Shown piece by piece: positions 52,101 to 59,291 of a stretch of DNA of 59,291 nt (its first letter is position 1; each line of letters begins with the position of its first letter). A model generated the notes under the pieces. The model had not been told where the DNA came from. It saw only the letters and a program-made list of their open reading frames with translations, and ran no database searches. This DNA is from Lunatimonas sp. (GTDB lineage Bacteria > Bacteroidota > Bacteroidia > Cytophagales > Cyclobacteriaceae), in contig NZ_JAFIEU010000025.1 of the NCBI RefSeq assembly GCF_020832325.1, positions 1 to 59,291 on the forward strand, in the 5' to 3' direction. The position numbers and the translations under genes are program-made.

Positions 52101-53600
52101 GAGGATCTGGCACAGTTGATCTATGATTTGAAAAATGCCAACCGAAAGGCACGTATCAACGTGAAGTTGGTGTCCCAGGCAGGTGTGGGTACCGTGGCAG
52201 CGGGTGTTGCCAAGGCTCAGTCTGACGTGATCCTGATCTCCGGAGCGGATGGCGGTACAGGGGCCTCGCCATTAAGTTCCATACGCCACGCAGGTCTGCC
52301 TTGGGAACTCGGACTCTCCGAGGCCCATCAGACCTTGGTAAAAAATAACCTAAGAAGCCGAGTGGTGCTGCAGACCGATGGTCAGCTACGAACCGGAAGG
52401 GATATCGCCATCGCTACCCTGCTAGGGGCAGAAGAGTGGGGAATCTCCACAGGCGCGCTGGTGGTAGAGGGCTGTATCATGATGCGTAAGTGTCACCTGA
52501 ATACTTGTCCCGTAGGTATTGCTACCCAGAACCCAGAGCTGAGAAAGTTGTTTACGGGCCGTCCGGAGGACGTGGTGAACTTTTTCCGATTCCTAGCAGA
52601 GGACCTACGGGAAATCATGTCATCCTTGGGCTTCCGGACTATCGACGAGATGGTGGGACAGAGCGATGTGCTCAAGGCTACCGGTTACCTGAATCACTGG
52701 AAATGGGATAAGCTGGATCTTAGCCCCATTTTCCACAAAGTGGAGGTGCCAGACCATGTGGGTATCTACAAGCAAATCGATCAAGATTTTAAGTTGAAGC
52801 GTGTATTGGATAGGAAATTGATCAAGGAGGCGCTACCTGCCTTGGAGCAAGCCAATCCCGTTACCGGAAAATTTGAAATCAAGAATGTGGATCGTACGGT
52901 AGGTGCCATGCTATCCAATGAGGTTTCCAAGATCTTTGGCAGTGTAGGTTTACCGGAAGATACCATCAAATACAAATTTATGGGGTCTGCCGGACAAACT
53001 TTCGGAGGCTTCTTGGCCAAGGGTATTTCCTTTGAACTGGAAGGGGAAGCTAACGACTATTTTGGCAAGGGACTTTCCGGTGGTAAGTTGATCGTATACC
53101 CCAGCCGAAACGCACAGTTCGTAGCAGAGGAAAACATCATTATAGGAAACGTCGCTTTTTACGGAGCTACTTCCGGACAGGCATTCATTCGGGGCAAAGC
53201 AGGTGAGCGTTTCTGCGTACGGAATTCGGGCGTGGAAGCAGTGGTAGAAGGTATCGGAGACCACGGTTGCGAGTACATGACCGGTGGTATGGCGCTGATC
53301 TTAGGGGAAATAGGCCGTAACTTTGCCGCTGGTATGAGCGGAGGTTTGGCGTATATCTTTAAAGAGAATATGGAGAATATCAACCAAGAAATGGTGGATC
53401 TGGATCCCCTGAACGAAGATGACTTTGCCACGATCAAGCAAGCGCTGAAGAGCCACCAGCAGTTTACCGCTAGCCAGGTTGCGGATCAGCTATTGGAAAA
53501 CTGGGATGAGACCAAGGAACGGTTTATCAAGGTGATTCCAAGAGACTACAAAGAAGTATTGAGAAAAAGAGCGTTAGAACAATCAAAAACATTAGTGTAA
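49110..53600 (+). CDS. gltB: Glutamate synthase large subunit, 1496 aa
   Basis: Makes glutamate from glutamine and 2-oxoglutarate, with the small subunit. The N-terminal glutaminase nucleophile is C15 (HDSCGIGG) after removal of a short propeptide. Later segments: the FMN-binding central domain (FATGAMSFGSISHEAH, SGEGGEDE, KPGEGGQLPG, GADGGTGASPLSS), the Fe-S cluster region (CHLNTCPVGIATQ), and the C-terminal glycine-rich beta-helix (GDHGCEYMTGG). Full length. Stop is one base before the gltD ATG, so translation is coupled. Confidence 0.97.
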   Translation: MIQGLYRSHFEHDSCGIGGVVNVKGLKSHETISDALLMLSNMEHRGGRGSDPKTGDGAGILIQLPHSFLKEVTHRLGFSLPEEGSYGVGMVFFPRNRQLYKKSKEHFNKIINDLNFELIGYREVPTDETVPGSGALEVMPNIEQVFVRHRDGLVDLDLERKLYVLRNYATREINLGIPGVNDAFYIASFSSRTLIYKGQLRTDQVLPFYKDLQNNKLTSAIAVVHSRFSTNTFPNWRLAQPFRYLSHNGEINTIRGNLNKMRSKETLMKSVHFSDEELQMLMPITNAKNSDSANLDAMVELLALSGRSLPHVMMMLVPEAWQDNETMDRSRKAFYKFHASLMEPWDGPAALLFTDGKSLGATLDRNGLRPLRYFITSDDRLILSSEAGALPIRESTITKKGRVSPGRMLLADTEKGKVSFDEEVKKEVCENKPYEGWIRKQRLKLRLIPAPKELNFPYTTEHIKKRQTIFGYTSEDLKVILAPMGDTGYEAVGSMGADTPLAVLSKQSQHISNYFKQLFAQVSNPPIDPIRERLVMSLFTRIGESHNILDESPKHTKQIHISQPVLLNEDLEKLRNLEEKGYHAHTLQAHFVADGKPGRLLEALDKICNEAEEAIKNGKNILIISDRECCTDTAPIPSLLAVGAVHHHLVNQKIRTKAGIVAEAGDIRETHHFATVIGYGASAINPYLALESLVAMNEEELLSKKLPQKKLFENYKTAIGKGLLKVLSKMGISTLQSYQSAQIFEAIGLGPEVIQRCFKGTVSRISGISFDELAEEVLLRHRAAYKTDSPILETGGVYQWKRRGEKHLFNPETIHLLQKSTRNNDYQLYKKFAEKINNQTRDALTLRGLFEFKKRISVPLDEVEPAEKIMKRFATGAMSFGSISHEAHSTLAIAMNRIGAKSNSGEGGEDEIRFEVKENGDWERSAIKQVASGRFGVTSNYLTNAAELQIKMAQGAKPGEGGQLPGHKVDDWIGRVRHSTPGVGLISPPPHHDIYSIEDLAQLIYDLKNANRKARINVKLVSQAGVGTVAAGVAKAQSDVILISGADGGTGASPLSSIRHAGLPWELGLSEAHQTLVKNNLRSRVVLQTDGQLRTGRDIAIATLLGAEEWGISTGALVVEGCIMMRKCHLNTCPVGIATQNPELRKLFTGRPEDVVNFFRFLAEDLREIMSSLGFRTIDEMVGQSDVLKATGYLNHWKWDKLDLSPIFHKVEVPDHVGIYKQIDQDFKLKRVLDRKLIKEALPALEQANPVTGKFEIKNVDRTVGAMLSNEVSKIFGSVGLPEDTIKYKFMGSAGQTFGGFLAKGISFELEGEANDYFGKGLSGGKLIVYPSRNAQFVAEENIIIGNVAFYGATSGQAFIRGKAGERFCVRNSGVEAVVEGIGDHGCEYMTGGMALILGEIGRNFAAGMSGGLAYIFKENMENINQEMVDLDPLNEDDFATIKQALKSHQQFTASQVADQLLENWDETKERFIKVIPRDYKEVLRKRALEQSKTLV

Positions 53601-53601
53601 T

Positions 53602-55080
53602 ATGGCGGATAAAGAAGGTTTCTTGAAATACAAGAGGGAATTGCCTAAGTCCCGGCCACCTCAAGATCGCGTAAACGACTACAAAGAAATATACCAGCCA
53701 CTGGATCCCAAAACGTTAAACCAGCAGGCTGCCAGGTGCATGGACTGTGGTATTCCATTTTGCCACAATGGCTGTCCTCTAGGCAATGTGATCCCAGAGT
53801 TTAATGATGCGGTATACCACAACGAGTGGGAGGAGGCGTACCATATCCTCAAAAGTACGAACAACTTTCCGGAGTTTACCGGCAGGATCTGTCCGGCGCC
53901 CTGTGAGGCAAGCTGTGTGCTAGGGATCAATAAAGATCCGGTAGCCATCGAGCTGATCGAGAAGAATATAGCGGAAAAGGCCTACGAATTGGGCATTGCA
54001 AAGCCCCGTATTCCGGAAGAGAGATCCGGTAAGAAGGTGGCCGTGATAGGCTCTGGCCCGGCGGGTTTGGCCGCTGCGGATCAACTAAATCAAGCAGGTC
54101 ATGAGGTGACCGTCTTCGAAAAAGACAAGGAAGTAGGTGGCCTGCTGCGTTATGGTATCCCGGATTTTAAGCTTGAGAAGTGGGTGATCGACCGCAGGGT
54201 AGACATCATGAATGAGGAAGGCGTTATCTTTAGCAAAGACACCGAGGTAGGTTTCAATATCAAAGCCGATAACATTCTTGCCAACTATGACGCAGTAGTG
54301 TTAGCTACGGGTGCTCAAATGCCAAGGGACCTACCGATCGAAGGCAGAGACGCCAAAGGAGTCTATTTTGCGATGGAATTCCTTGGACGTCAAAACCAGG
54401 TGATCGCTGGTGAGATACCCGAAAATCCGATCAATGCCAAGGGGAAACACGTCATCGTAATTGGTGGAGGTGATACGGGTTCCGATTGTATCGGTACATC
54501 CAACCGACACGGTGCTGCTTCCATTACCCAATTGGAGCTGTTGCCCAAGCCACCTTCCGCCAGAACGGAGCTAAATCCATGGCCGGAGTGGCCCATGACC
54601 ATCCGTACATCCAGTTCGCATGAGGAGGGGGCTGAAAGATACTGGTCGGTACTTACCAAAGAATTTACCAAAAACGACCAGGGTGAGGTGACCGGCCTCA
54701 AGATCGTTGAGATCGAGTGGAAAGAGGAAAATGGTAGGATGAAGTTCGTGGAAATCCCCGGGACCGAAGAGATCCTACCCTGTGATTTGGCATTTTTGGC
54801 CATTGGGTACTTGGGACCTAAAACCGGACTATTGGAAGCCTTTGAAGTGGATCTTCAGGATAACTCCTTACCCAAATCGAATAAATATAAGAGTAATGTG
54901 CCTGGAGTTTACCTGGCGGGAGATATGCGCAGGGGCCAGTCTTTGGTCGTGTGGGCTATTGCGGAGGGCAGAGAATGTGCCGTGGAGGTGGATAAATTCC
55001 TAAACGGGGGTGTATCTTCTCTTCCTAGACGAGATCAATCGTTCTTTTCGTACGAGAGCGATGCGGAGATGTCCGTTTGA
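53602..55080 (+). CDS. gltD: Glutamate synthase small subunit, 492 aa
   Basis: NAD(P)H-oxidising partner of GltB. N-terminal Fe-S cysteines [17 protein letters not shown] and [16 protein letters not shown]-binding [23 protein letters not shown](P) site [18 protein letters not shown]-terminal FAD segment [20 protein letters not shown] terminator follows at once. Confidence 0.97.
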   Translation: MADKEGFLKYKRELPKSRPPQDRVNDYKEIYQPLDPKTLNQQAARCMDCGIPFCHNGCPLGNVIPEFNDAVYHNEWEEAYHILKSTNNFPEFTGRICPAPCEASCVLGINKDPVAIELIEKNIAEKAYELGIAKPRIPEERSGKKVAVIGSGPAGLAAADQLNQAGHEVTVFEKDKEVGGLLRYGIPDFKLEKWVIDRRVDIMNEEGVIFSKDTEVGFNIKADNILANYDAVVLATGAQMPRDLPIEGRDAKGVYFAMEFLGRQNQVIAGEIPENPINAKGKHVIVIGGGDTGSDCIGTSNRHGAASITQLELLPKPPSARTELNPWPEWPMTIRTSSSHEEGAERYWSVLTKEFTKNDQGEVTGLKIVEIEWKEENGRMKFVEIPGTEEILPCDLAFLAIGYLGPKTGLLEAFEVDLQDNSLPKSNKYKSNVPGVYLAGDMRRGQSLVVWAIAEGRECAVEVDKFLNGGVSSLPRRDQSFFSYESDAEMSV

Positions 55081-55108
55081 TCCTCGTATAGATATCAAAG
55101 CAAGAGAG

Positions 55109-55136
55109 AGGCTGCCCGAAGAGGGCAGCCTTTTTT
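55109..55136 (+). terminator. Intrinsic terminator after gltD
   Basis: AGGCTGCCC (55109-55117), loop GAAGA, GGGCAGCCT (55123-55131), T-run to 55136. Confidence 0.93.
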
Positions 55137-55330
55137 AATGCCTTCATTTTCACTACACATTGGCCTTGCTAAAGGGGGGTGGGTGCACGGACCTCCGGTA
55201 GGAGGCACCTGCTAGCCGCCGTTCTGTATTGGTTTTTAGGTAGCTAATAGGTATTGAAATGAAAAAGCTAGTTGGGTAAAGGCGGATTTTTGCTATCTTT
55301 AGAAGCACTCGGTACTCGGTACATAGGGCA

Positions 55331-55370
55331 GCTAACCGCAAGCGGTTGCGGTTAGCCAGTAGTTAGGCAC
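55331..55370. repeat. Hairpin and GTTAGGC core at the start of the accessory block
   Basis: Perfect 11-bp stem GCTAACCGCAA / TTGCGGTTAGC with tetraloop GCGG (55331-55356), followed by GTTAGGCAC (55362-55370). The last motif returns inverted as GTGCCTAAC at 56867-56875, so the two genes between are framed by inverted cores, as in an integron-like cassette. 55137-55330 holds no gene. Confidence 0.6.
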
Positions 55371-55387
55371 AATTATAACAGACAGGA

Positions 55388-56104
55388 ATGACTAAAGCAC
55401 AAATTATTCAGATTGTAGTAGAAGTTATACTTTTTTTAGTTGCTTCATACTTCCTATTTTACAAAGCGTGGCTTGCTGAACTTGGAAAAGAAATTGCGAA
55501 ATTATCGACAGCTGAAGAATTAACACGTCTTACTGAGAACGTAAAAAAGGACTTTCAAGAAAAAATTGAGCTATATAAAAGTAAATTGAGTGAAGAACTA
55601 ACTTTGAAAATTGAACCTATAAAATCTGAACTTGCAAAAGCCAATATAACACATCAAATTCAATTTGGTTTTCTGCATCAAGAACGGGCAAAAGTTATTC
55701 TTGAATTGTATAAAAAACTTGTTGAATTGAATTCGGCTATGGTTGATTGGACAAACTTCATGCACCCAGTAATTGAAGACGGTGAGAAAGAAAGTCAAGA
55801 AAGAACTAAAAGAGCAAATTTAGCTTTGCATGATTTCAGGAATTTTTATCTATTGAATAAACTATTTTTTCCAAAGTCACTTTGCGCTTACATTGAAGAT
55901 GTGTTTAAGGAATATTGGGACAAAGGATGGGATTTTGGCTATAGGCAAGAAAGACTTAGGAGTGGACAGCTAACTGATGATTATTATAAAGAATATTTAG
56001 AAGATATGTCCAGAATTTCAAAAGAATTAAAGACTAATTTGCCTCAAAAAATAGACGAACTTGAGACGAAATTCAGAAAATTACTGAATGTTGAAGAAGA
56101 ATAA
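55388..56104 (+). CDS. Membrane-anchored coiled-coil hypothetical protein, 238 aa
   Basis: One N-terminal membrane helix (IQIVVEVILFLVASYFLFY) followed by a long charged helical region with coiled-coil character (KLSTAEELTRLTENVKKDF and IELYKSKLSEELTLKIEPI) and a C-terminal helical part. The codons are AT-rich compared with gltBD. I do not recognise the family. It is separated by 9 bp from the next gene and probably co-transcribed with it. An accessory, recently acquired gene is likely from its base composition and setting. Confidence 0.7.
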   Translation: MTKAQIIQIVVEVILFLVASYFLFYKAWLAELGKEIAKLSTAEELTRLTENVKKDFQEKIELYKSKLSEELTLKIEPIKSELAKANITHQIQFGFLHQERAKVILELYKKLVELNSAMVDWTNFMHPVIEDGEKESQERTKRANLALHDFRNFYLLNKLFFPKSLCAYIEDVFKEYWDKGWDFGYRQERLRSGQLTDDYYKEYLEDMSRISKELKTNLPQKIDELETKFRKLLNVEEE

Positions 56105-56113
56105 CCCACAACC

Positions 56114-56863
56114 ATGAAGTTTTACCTTACCATATTATTTTTATCCTTTTCACAGCTGACAATTGGTCAACAAGTGGACAGAGGAATTTTTGATGCAACT
56201 CTTGGTACAGAAAAAGCACACACATATTCGATGCTTGAAGGGTCATTTGAGCAGTTTTTAATTTTAAATTATCCGAACGAAAAATCAATATCCAAGAAGA
56301 TAAAGAGTTACCTAATGGATATTCAAGACCAAAATTTTAATTGGACTTTTGATAGTAATCTAAGTTCAATAACTCTTCAACAATTGGAATCCTCAGGTTT
56401 ACGGAAGGATATTATGCTTTATAAAAATGAAACATACAAAGAAAAATTTCCATTTGAGTACTACATAAAAGAAAAAAAAACAAGTACAGAAGAAAGTGAA
56501 GAAGTTGAAATAAATGAAGATTTTGAAGACATTATTGAAATTCCACTGATCAGTATAAAGGAAGAAAAAAGGTTAAGAAAGGAAGGAATTAAGCGTCAAA
56601 AGATTCGAGACAAATTTCCTCAACCGAATAAAGATGGACTATTTTATTATGCTCTAGCAAAAGCTAATAAAGAAAATGAAGATATTTTAGCCTATGTTTC
56701 AGGTATCACCAGATATGAAAATAGACCAAGCCCATCATTGATAGCTTACGGTTTTATAGAAAATTTAACAGAAGAAGAATTCATTGAGTGGGAAAATAAG
56801 CTCTTAGTAATTGTTGAAATTTATTTAAGTAGTTTGATACATAATGATATAATGAAAAAATAA
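56114..56863 (+). CDS. Secreted hypothetical protein, 249 aa
   Basis: N-terminal signal peptide FYLTILFLSFSQLTIGQQ. The rest is hydrophilic, very K/E-rich, with an acidic stretch STEESEEVEINEDFEDIIEI in the middle and no further membrane helix. No family recognised. It ends just before GTGCCTAAC (56867-56875), the inverted core that closes this two-gene block. Confidence 0.65.
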   Translation: MKFYLTILFLSFSQLTIGQQVDRGIFDATLGTEKAHTYSMLEGSFEQFLILNYPNEKSISKKIKSYLMDIQDQNFNWTFDSNLSSITLQQLESSGLRKDIMLYKNETYKEKFPFEYYIKEKKTSTEESEEVEINEDFEDIIEIPLISIKEEKRLRKEGIKRQKIRDKFPQPNKDGLFYYALAKANKENEDILAYVSGITRYENRPSPSLIAYGFIENLTEEEFIEWENKLLVIVEIYLSSLIHNDIMKK

Positions 56864-56866
56864 CAT

Positions 56867-57115
56867 GTGCCTAACAGCACCTAAGAAAACATGGGGCGGT
56901 CAGTGGAGTTCGAAAGGTTTGTTCCTCGAAATAACATTATCTAAGGCCAACGCACAAAATGCCCCCCTGGAGGAAAACAACACACAACATGTCACTTCCA
57001 TCAAAGCGGGGCCAACCGCGCCTTGGCAACTTTGTGGATTTTAAGTACCTTCATTGCATCACAAAGATTTCCGCCATAAATTCCGCTCAGATGGAAGCGA
57101 CATACCGTTATAGGC
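56867..57115. repeat. Cassette-like spacer 1
   Basis: Begins with GTGCCTAAC (56867-56875) and ends with GTTATAGGC (57107-57115). It has higher GC than the flanking genes and several short inverted repeats. GTTATAGGC returns inverted as GCCTATAAC at the end of the next block. No coding sequence. The form is that of an attC-like recombination site, but the inner arms do not pair well. Confidence 0.45.
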
Positions 57116-57137
57116 AATATCTCCAGACCGCATAATA

Positions 57138-57659
57138 ATGAATCACTTATTAATTATCCTCACTTTTTTCTTAACTGCTTTTGGCTGTGCATCAACCAAG
57201 AAATTATCAACTCCGCTGGATTTCAACACTGAAAATGGATTGAACAACATCATGAGGGGAACAGCCGAAGAAACAATTCTTCGAACACTTGGCAACCCTG
57301 AATTTATTGATAGAGAGTGGGAACAGTCTGAAAACCTGAAATACTTTAATTATTACAGTAAAGGCGTCCAAATTTCGGTCAAGGACAACAAAGCTCTTTG
57401 TGTGTTTCTCTTTTACAAGTCGAAGAGATTCAAAAAGTACTCTGGATCGAACAACATTTCACAATATATCCAAACAATAGATGGAGTCAAGTCAACTTTT
57501 GGCGAACCAGATTACTTTTCTCAATCAACTAAAAAAGAATACGGTGAATTTCCAGGACAAGAGGAGACTTACATTTCGTACGAACAATCTGGAATTTCTT
57601 TCACTTTCTGGAACGGTGAACTTGGTGATATCAGATTCATTAAAGAGATAGGCTTATGA
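57138..57659 (+). CDS. Lipoprotein, hypothetical, 173 aa
   Basis: Signal peptide ending in a lipobox: HLLIILTFFLTAFGCASTKK, Cys at residue 17. The remaining part is soluble, with aromatic-rich strands (KYFNYYSKGVQISVKDNKA and YISYEQSGISFTFWNGEL) and the motif GTAEETILRTLGNPEFIDRE, resembling small outer-membrane lipoproteins of the SmpA/BamE-like fold, which carry a G-x-x-x-x-V-x-x-x-G-x-P motif; the match is suggestive only. Its stop overlaps the start of the next gene by 4 bp (ATGA), so the two are translationally coupled. Confidence 0.65.
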   Translation: MNHLLIILTFFLTAFGCASTKKLSTPLDFNTENGLNNIMRGTAEETILRTLGNPEFIDREWEQSENLKYFNYYSKGVQISVKDNKALCVFLFYKSKRFKKYSGSNNISQYIQTIDGVKSTFGEPDYFSQSTKKEYGEFPGQEETYISYEQSGISFTFWNGELGDIRFIKEIGL

Positions 57660-58600
57660 ATGTGTATCTCGATTTGAACATTTTTGACCGAATAGAAAAA
57701 AAGGACAAACTAAGCGAAATAGAAAAAGAGCTTTACAGTGAATTGTATAATTTAATAACTGAAGGAAAGATTGCTGTACCATATTCAAATGCCCATCTCA
57801 ATGATTTATTTCGCGGATTCCAAAAGAATCCAAACTATATTGAAGGTCATATAGAGAACATTGAAAGGCTTACCAGAAATTTATGTATCTGCCAATATTG
57901 GGGGAGGAAAGAAATAACTTGGCATTTTCGAGAGATACGAGAGTTCTTCAATGAAAAACAAAGTGAATGGGAATTTGAAGCATCTTCTTTTCTAGATTTA
58001 ATTAATTTTGAAGATTTTGGTGACCTCAATCCATTGGAGATGTTCAAATTAATTCCTCTACCCATTGAATGGAAACTAGCATATAGCCAAGACCCTATGT
58101 TCGGGATCATGTATCCAAAATCAAGAACTGAGAATAATTACCTTGCTCTGATGGAAGATATTTATGATTTTCAGTCCAAGTTGAAATCAGATTACAGCTT
58201 GTATAAAACATTTAAGGCTTATTTAATACGAAGTATGAGCAAGCTCCAAAGCAACAAGGAAATGTTAAAAACGATCCAGTCAAACTTTAAGGATTTGCCT
58301 AAGCATTTAGACATTTTCGAAATTTCAAATTTATATGAGCCAAAATCAAGTGAAAACCCAATTTATCAGAAGGTGGTTGAGACTTTCTACAAGTATGATC
58401 TAAAAGGGTATAAGTCCGATGGAAATTTCAACAATATGTTTGATGACTCTCTCCATACTTTTTATGCGGCTCATTGTGAATTCTTTATAACTAACGATGA
58501 TCGATGCAAATACAAAGCTGAAAAAACATATGAAAGACTGGGGTTAGAGACAGTTGTAATAAAGGCCGACCAATTGGATATACTAAAGAAAAGCCTATAA
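57656..58600 (+). CDS. PIN-like nuclease-fold protein, 314 aa
   Basis: The N-terminus MNVYLDLNIFDRI carries the first PIN acidic residue (D6) after a beta strand, and the C-terminus has DDSLHTFYAAHCEFFITNDD (D263/D264 and the second acidic pair near D281/D282), which is the layout of a PIN-domain nuclease with a large helical insertion between. Together these would give the metal-binding acidic triad or tetrad. The protein is larger than VapC-type toxins (about 130 aa), and no antitoxin is adjacent; the coupled upstream gene is a lipoprotein. Function is inferred from fold motifs only. Confidence 0.6.
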   Translation: MNVYLDLNIFDRIEKKDKLSEIEKELYSELYNLITEGKIAVPYSNAHLNDLFRGFQKNPNYIEGHIENIERLTRNLCICQYWGRKEITWHFREIREFFNEKQSEWEFEASSFLDLINFEDFGDLNPLEMFKLIPLPIEWKLAYSQDPMFGIMYPKSRTENNYLALMEDIYDFQSKLKSDYSLYKTFKAYLIRSMSKLQSNKEMLKTIQSNFKDLPKHLDIFEISNLYEPKSSENPIYQKVVETFYKYDLKGYKSDGNFNNMFDDSLHTFYAAHCEFFITNDDRCKYKAEKTYERLGLETVVIKADQLDILKKSL

Positions 58601-58776
58601 CATTCAGTATGAAATCATGGCGCGTCAGTGCCAGACGATACTTTTGTACTTTCTGGAGAGTCCGCCAAATCTGCGATTTGGCCGATGTGTCGAACAAAAT
58701 TTGGTTGGCCAAATCACTGATTTGGCTATCTTGCACTTGAAACTAAAACGCTATTAAACCGCCACGATTCATACTG
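58593..58776. repeat. Cassette-like spacer 2 with bulged long hairpin
   Basis: GCCTATAAC (58593-58601) overlaps the stop codon of the PIN-like gene. CAGTATGAAATCATGGCG (58605-58622) pairs with CGCCACGATTCATACTG (58760-58776) except for one extra A and one mismatch. Inside are two identical-stem hairpins GCCAAATC-NNN-GATTTGGC at 58664-58682 and 58708-58726. A long imperfect stem with an unpaired base is the shape of an integron attC site. Confidence 0.55.
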
Positions 58777-58801
58777 TGGCGCTATGGTGCATTTTAAAAA
58801 G

Positions 58802-59155
58802 ATGACCGTGAAACAACTAACATTCATTTTGATCTTTATTGTTTCGACAATTTGTTCAGATTATGTATGTGGACAAGCTAGTCCTTTTGAGAAACATAAA
58901 AAGTACGATGAAAAAGGTAATTTAATTAAATACGTTGGATTAACGCCTGATAGTGAAATTGCAGAAATATACTATAGTGAATATGACTCGCTAAATAGGG
59001 TAATCAAAAGCTATAAAACAGATGCAAAAGCTACAATGAAAGAATGGATAAATACTTATGAGTATAATGACAAAAATCAATTGATAAGAAGGAATTGGTA
59101 TCCAAGTGAAAAAATGCTCCTTTATCACTATGAGACCTATAAATATGATAATTGA
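58802..59155 (+). CDS. Secreted small hypothetical protein with YD-like repeats, 117 aa
   Basis: Start set at MTVKQLTFILIFIVSTICS (58802), which gives a clean signal peptide; an in-frame ATG six codons upstream would add MVHFKK before it. The mature part has short YD/RHS-like strands: KYDEKGNLIKY, YDSLNRVIKSY and YEYNDKNQLIRRNWY. Such repeats occur in small secreted proteins and RHS proteins; this one is far too short to be an RHS toxin. The IS1595-type transposase gene begins just after it on the other strand. Confidence 0.6.
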   Translation: MTVKQLTFILIFIVSTICSDYVCGQASPFEKHKKYDEKGNLIKYVGLTPDSEIAEIYYSEYDSLNRVIKSYKTDAKATMKEWINTYEYNDKNQLIRRNWYPSEKMLLYHYETYKYDN

Positions 59156-59164
59156 ATTAGGCAT

Positions 59165-59291
59165 CTAATAAATAAACTCTTTATAGGGGTATGGAGGCTT
59201 TCCCAGCATCCTGACGATTAAATTCTCAAATATCCCTTCCTTCATCTTTTGTCGGTTGAACCGGTAGGTATATTCGTTTATATAGGGTTGC
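59165..59291 (-). mobile_element. C-terminal part of an IS1595-type transposase (partial)
   Basis: The minus strand is open from the window edge to TAG at 59165-59167. The translation QPYINEYTYRFNRQKMKEGI... NLIVRMLGKPPYPYKEFIY matches the C-terminal end of IS1595/ISXO2-like DDE transposases (Y.NEY.YRFNR pattern). Only about 41 residues are in the window. The terminal repeat cannot be defined; it should lie between 59156 and 59165 or within the gene's 3' flank. Confidence 0.7.

Noticed and set aside
55331-55356. tRNA or small RNA gene at the hairpin after gltD
   Set aside because: Only a single stem-loop; no cloverleaf or known RNA signature. No tRNA or rRNA gene was seen in the window.

Overview
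The window looks like a chromosome segment of a Bacteroidota species, most likely order Cytophagales (Cyclobacteriaceae-like). This rests on a SusC/SusD pair, a type IX secretion C-terminal domain, a GldE-type gene next to mutY and ssb, a Bacteroidota-length LysS with a C-terminal extension, several promoters of the TAnnTTTG type, and a 29-residue AURKAIP1/COX24-type basic protein. No species can be named from the sequence alone.

Layout. 1-4.9 kb: accessory genes (WYL regulator, HNH protein, DUF4407 membrane protein, unknowns) between palindromic dispersed repeats. 4.9-10.5 kb: a repeat-rich island on the minus strand. It holds eight very small membrane proteins, seven of them related, one lipoprotein with a glycine-zipper C-terminus, and two broken relatives of that lipoprotein. 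Five transcription units in the island carry the same promoter module: a 19-bp palindrome exactly 10 bp upstream of a TAnnTTTG box. I regard this as the most novel part of the window; a bacteriocin-like effector with an expanded set of immunity-like proteins is the best hypothesis, but it is inference.

10.6-20.4 kb: a minus-strand beta-1,3-glucan operon (GH149-like phosphorylase, GH3, GH17 lipoprotein, an MFS symporter fused to a GH17 domain, stand-alone GH17). The layout suggests import of oligoglucans across the inner membrane followed by cytoplasmic phosphorolysis and hydrolysis. 21-25.4 kb: proline dehydrogenase, lysS, and a glutathione-independent formaldehyde-dehydrogenase-type enzyme. 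25.8-36.2 kb: a sugar-acid locus with three exported enolase-superfamily dehydratases, SusC/SusD and a LacI-type regulator; inverted LacI-like operators lie upstream of susC. 36.4-40.8 kb: a large secreted CotH/malectin protein with a T9SS tail.

41-55.1 kb: core genes: truA, a SIMPL protein, the divergent pair hup-TPR-COX24-rng (minus) and mutY-ssb-gldE (plus), then gltBD. 55.1-59.3 kb: AT-rich accessory genes set between hairpins and inverted core motifs resembling integron cassettes (one encodes a PIN-like protein), ending in the C-terminus of an IS1595-type transposase at the window edge.
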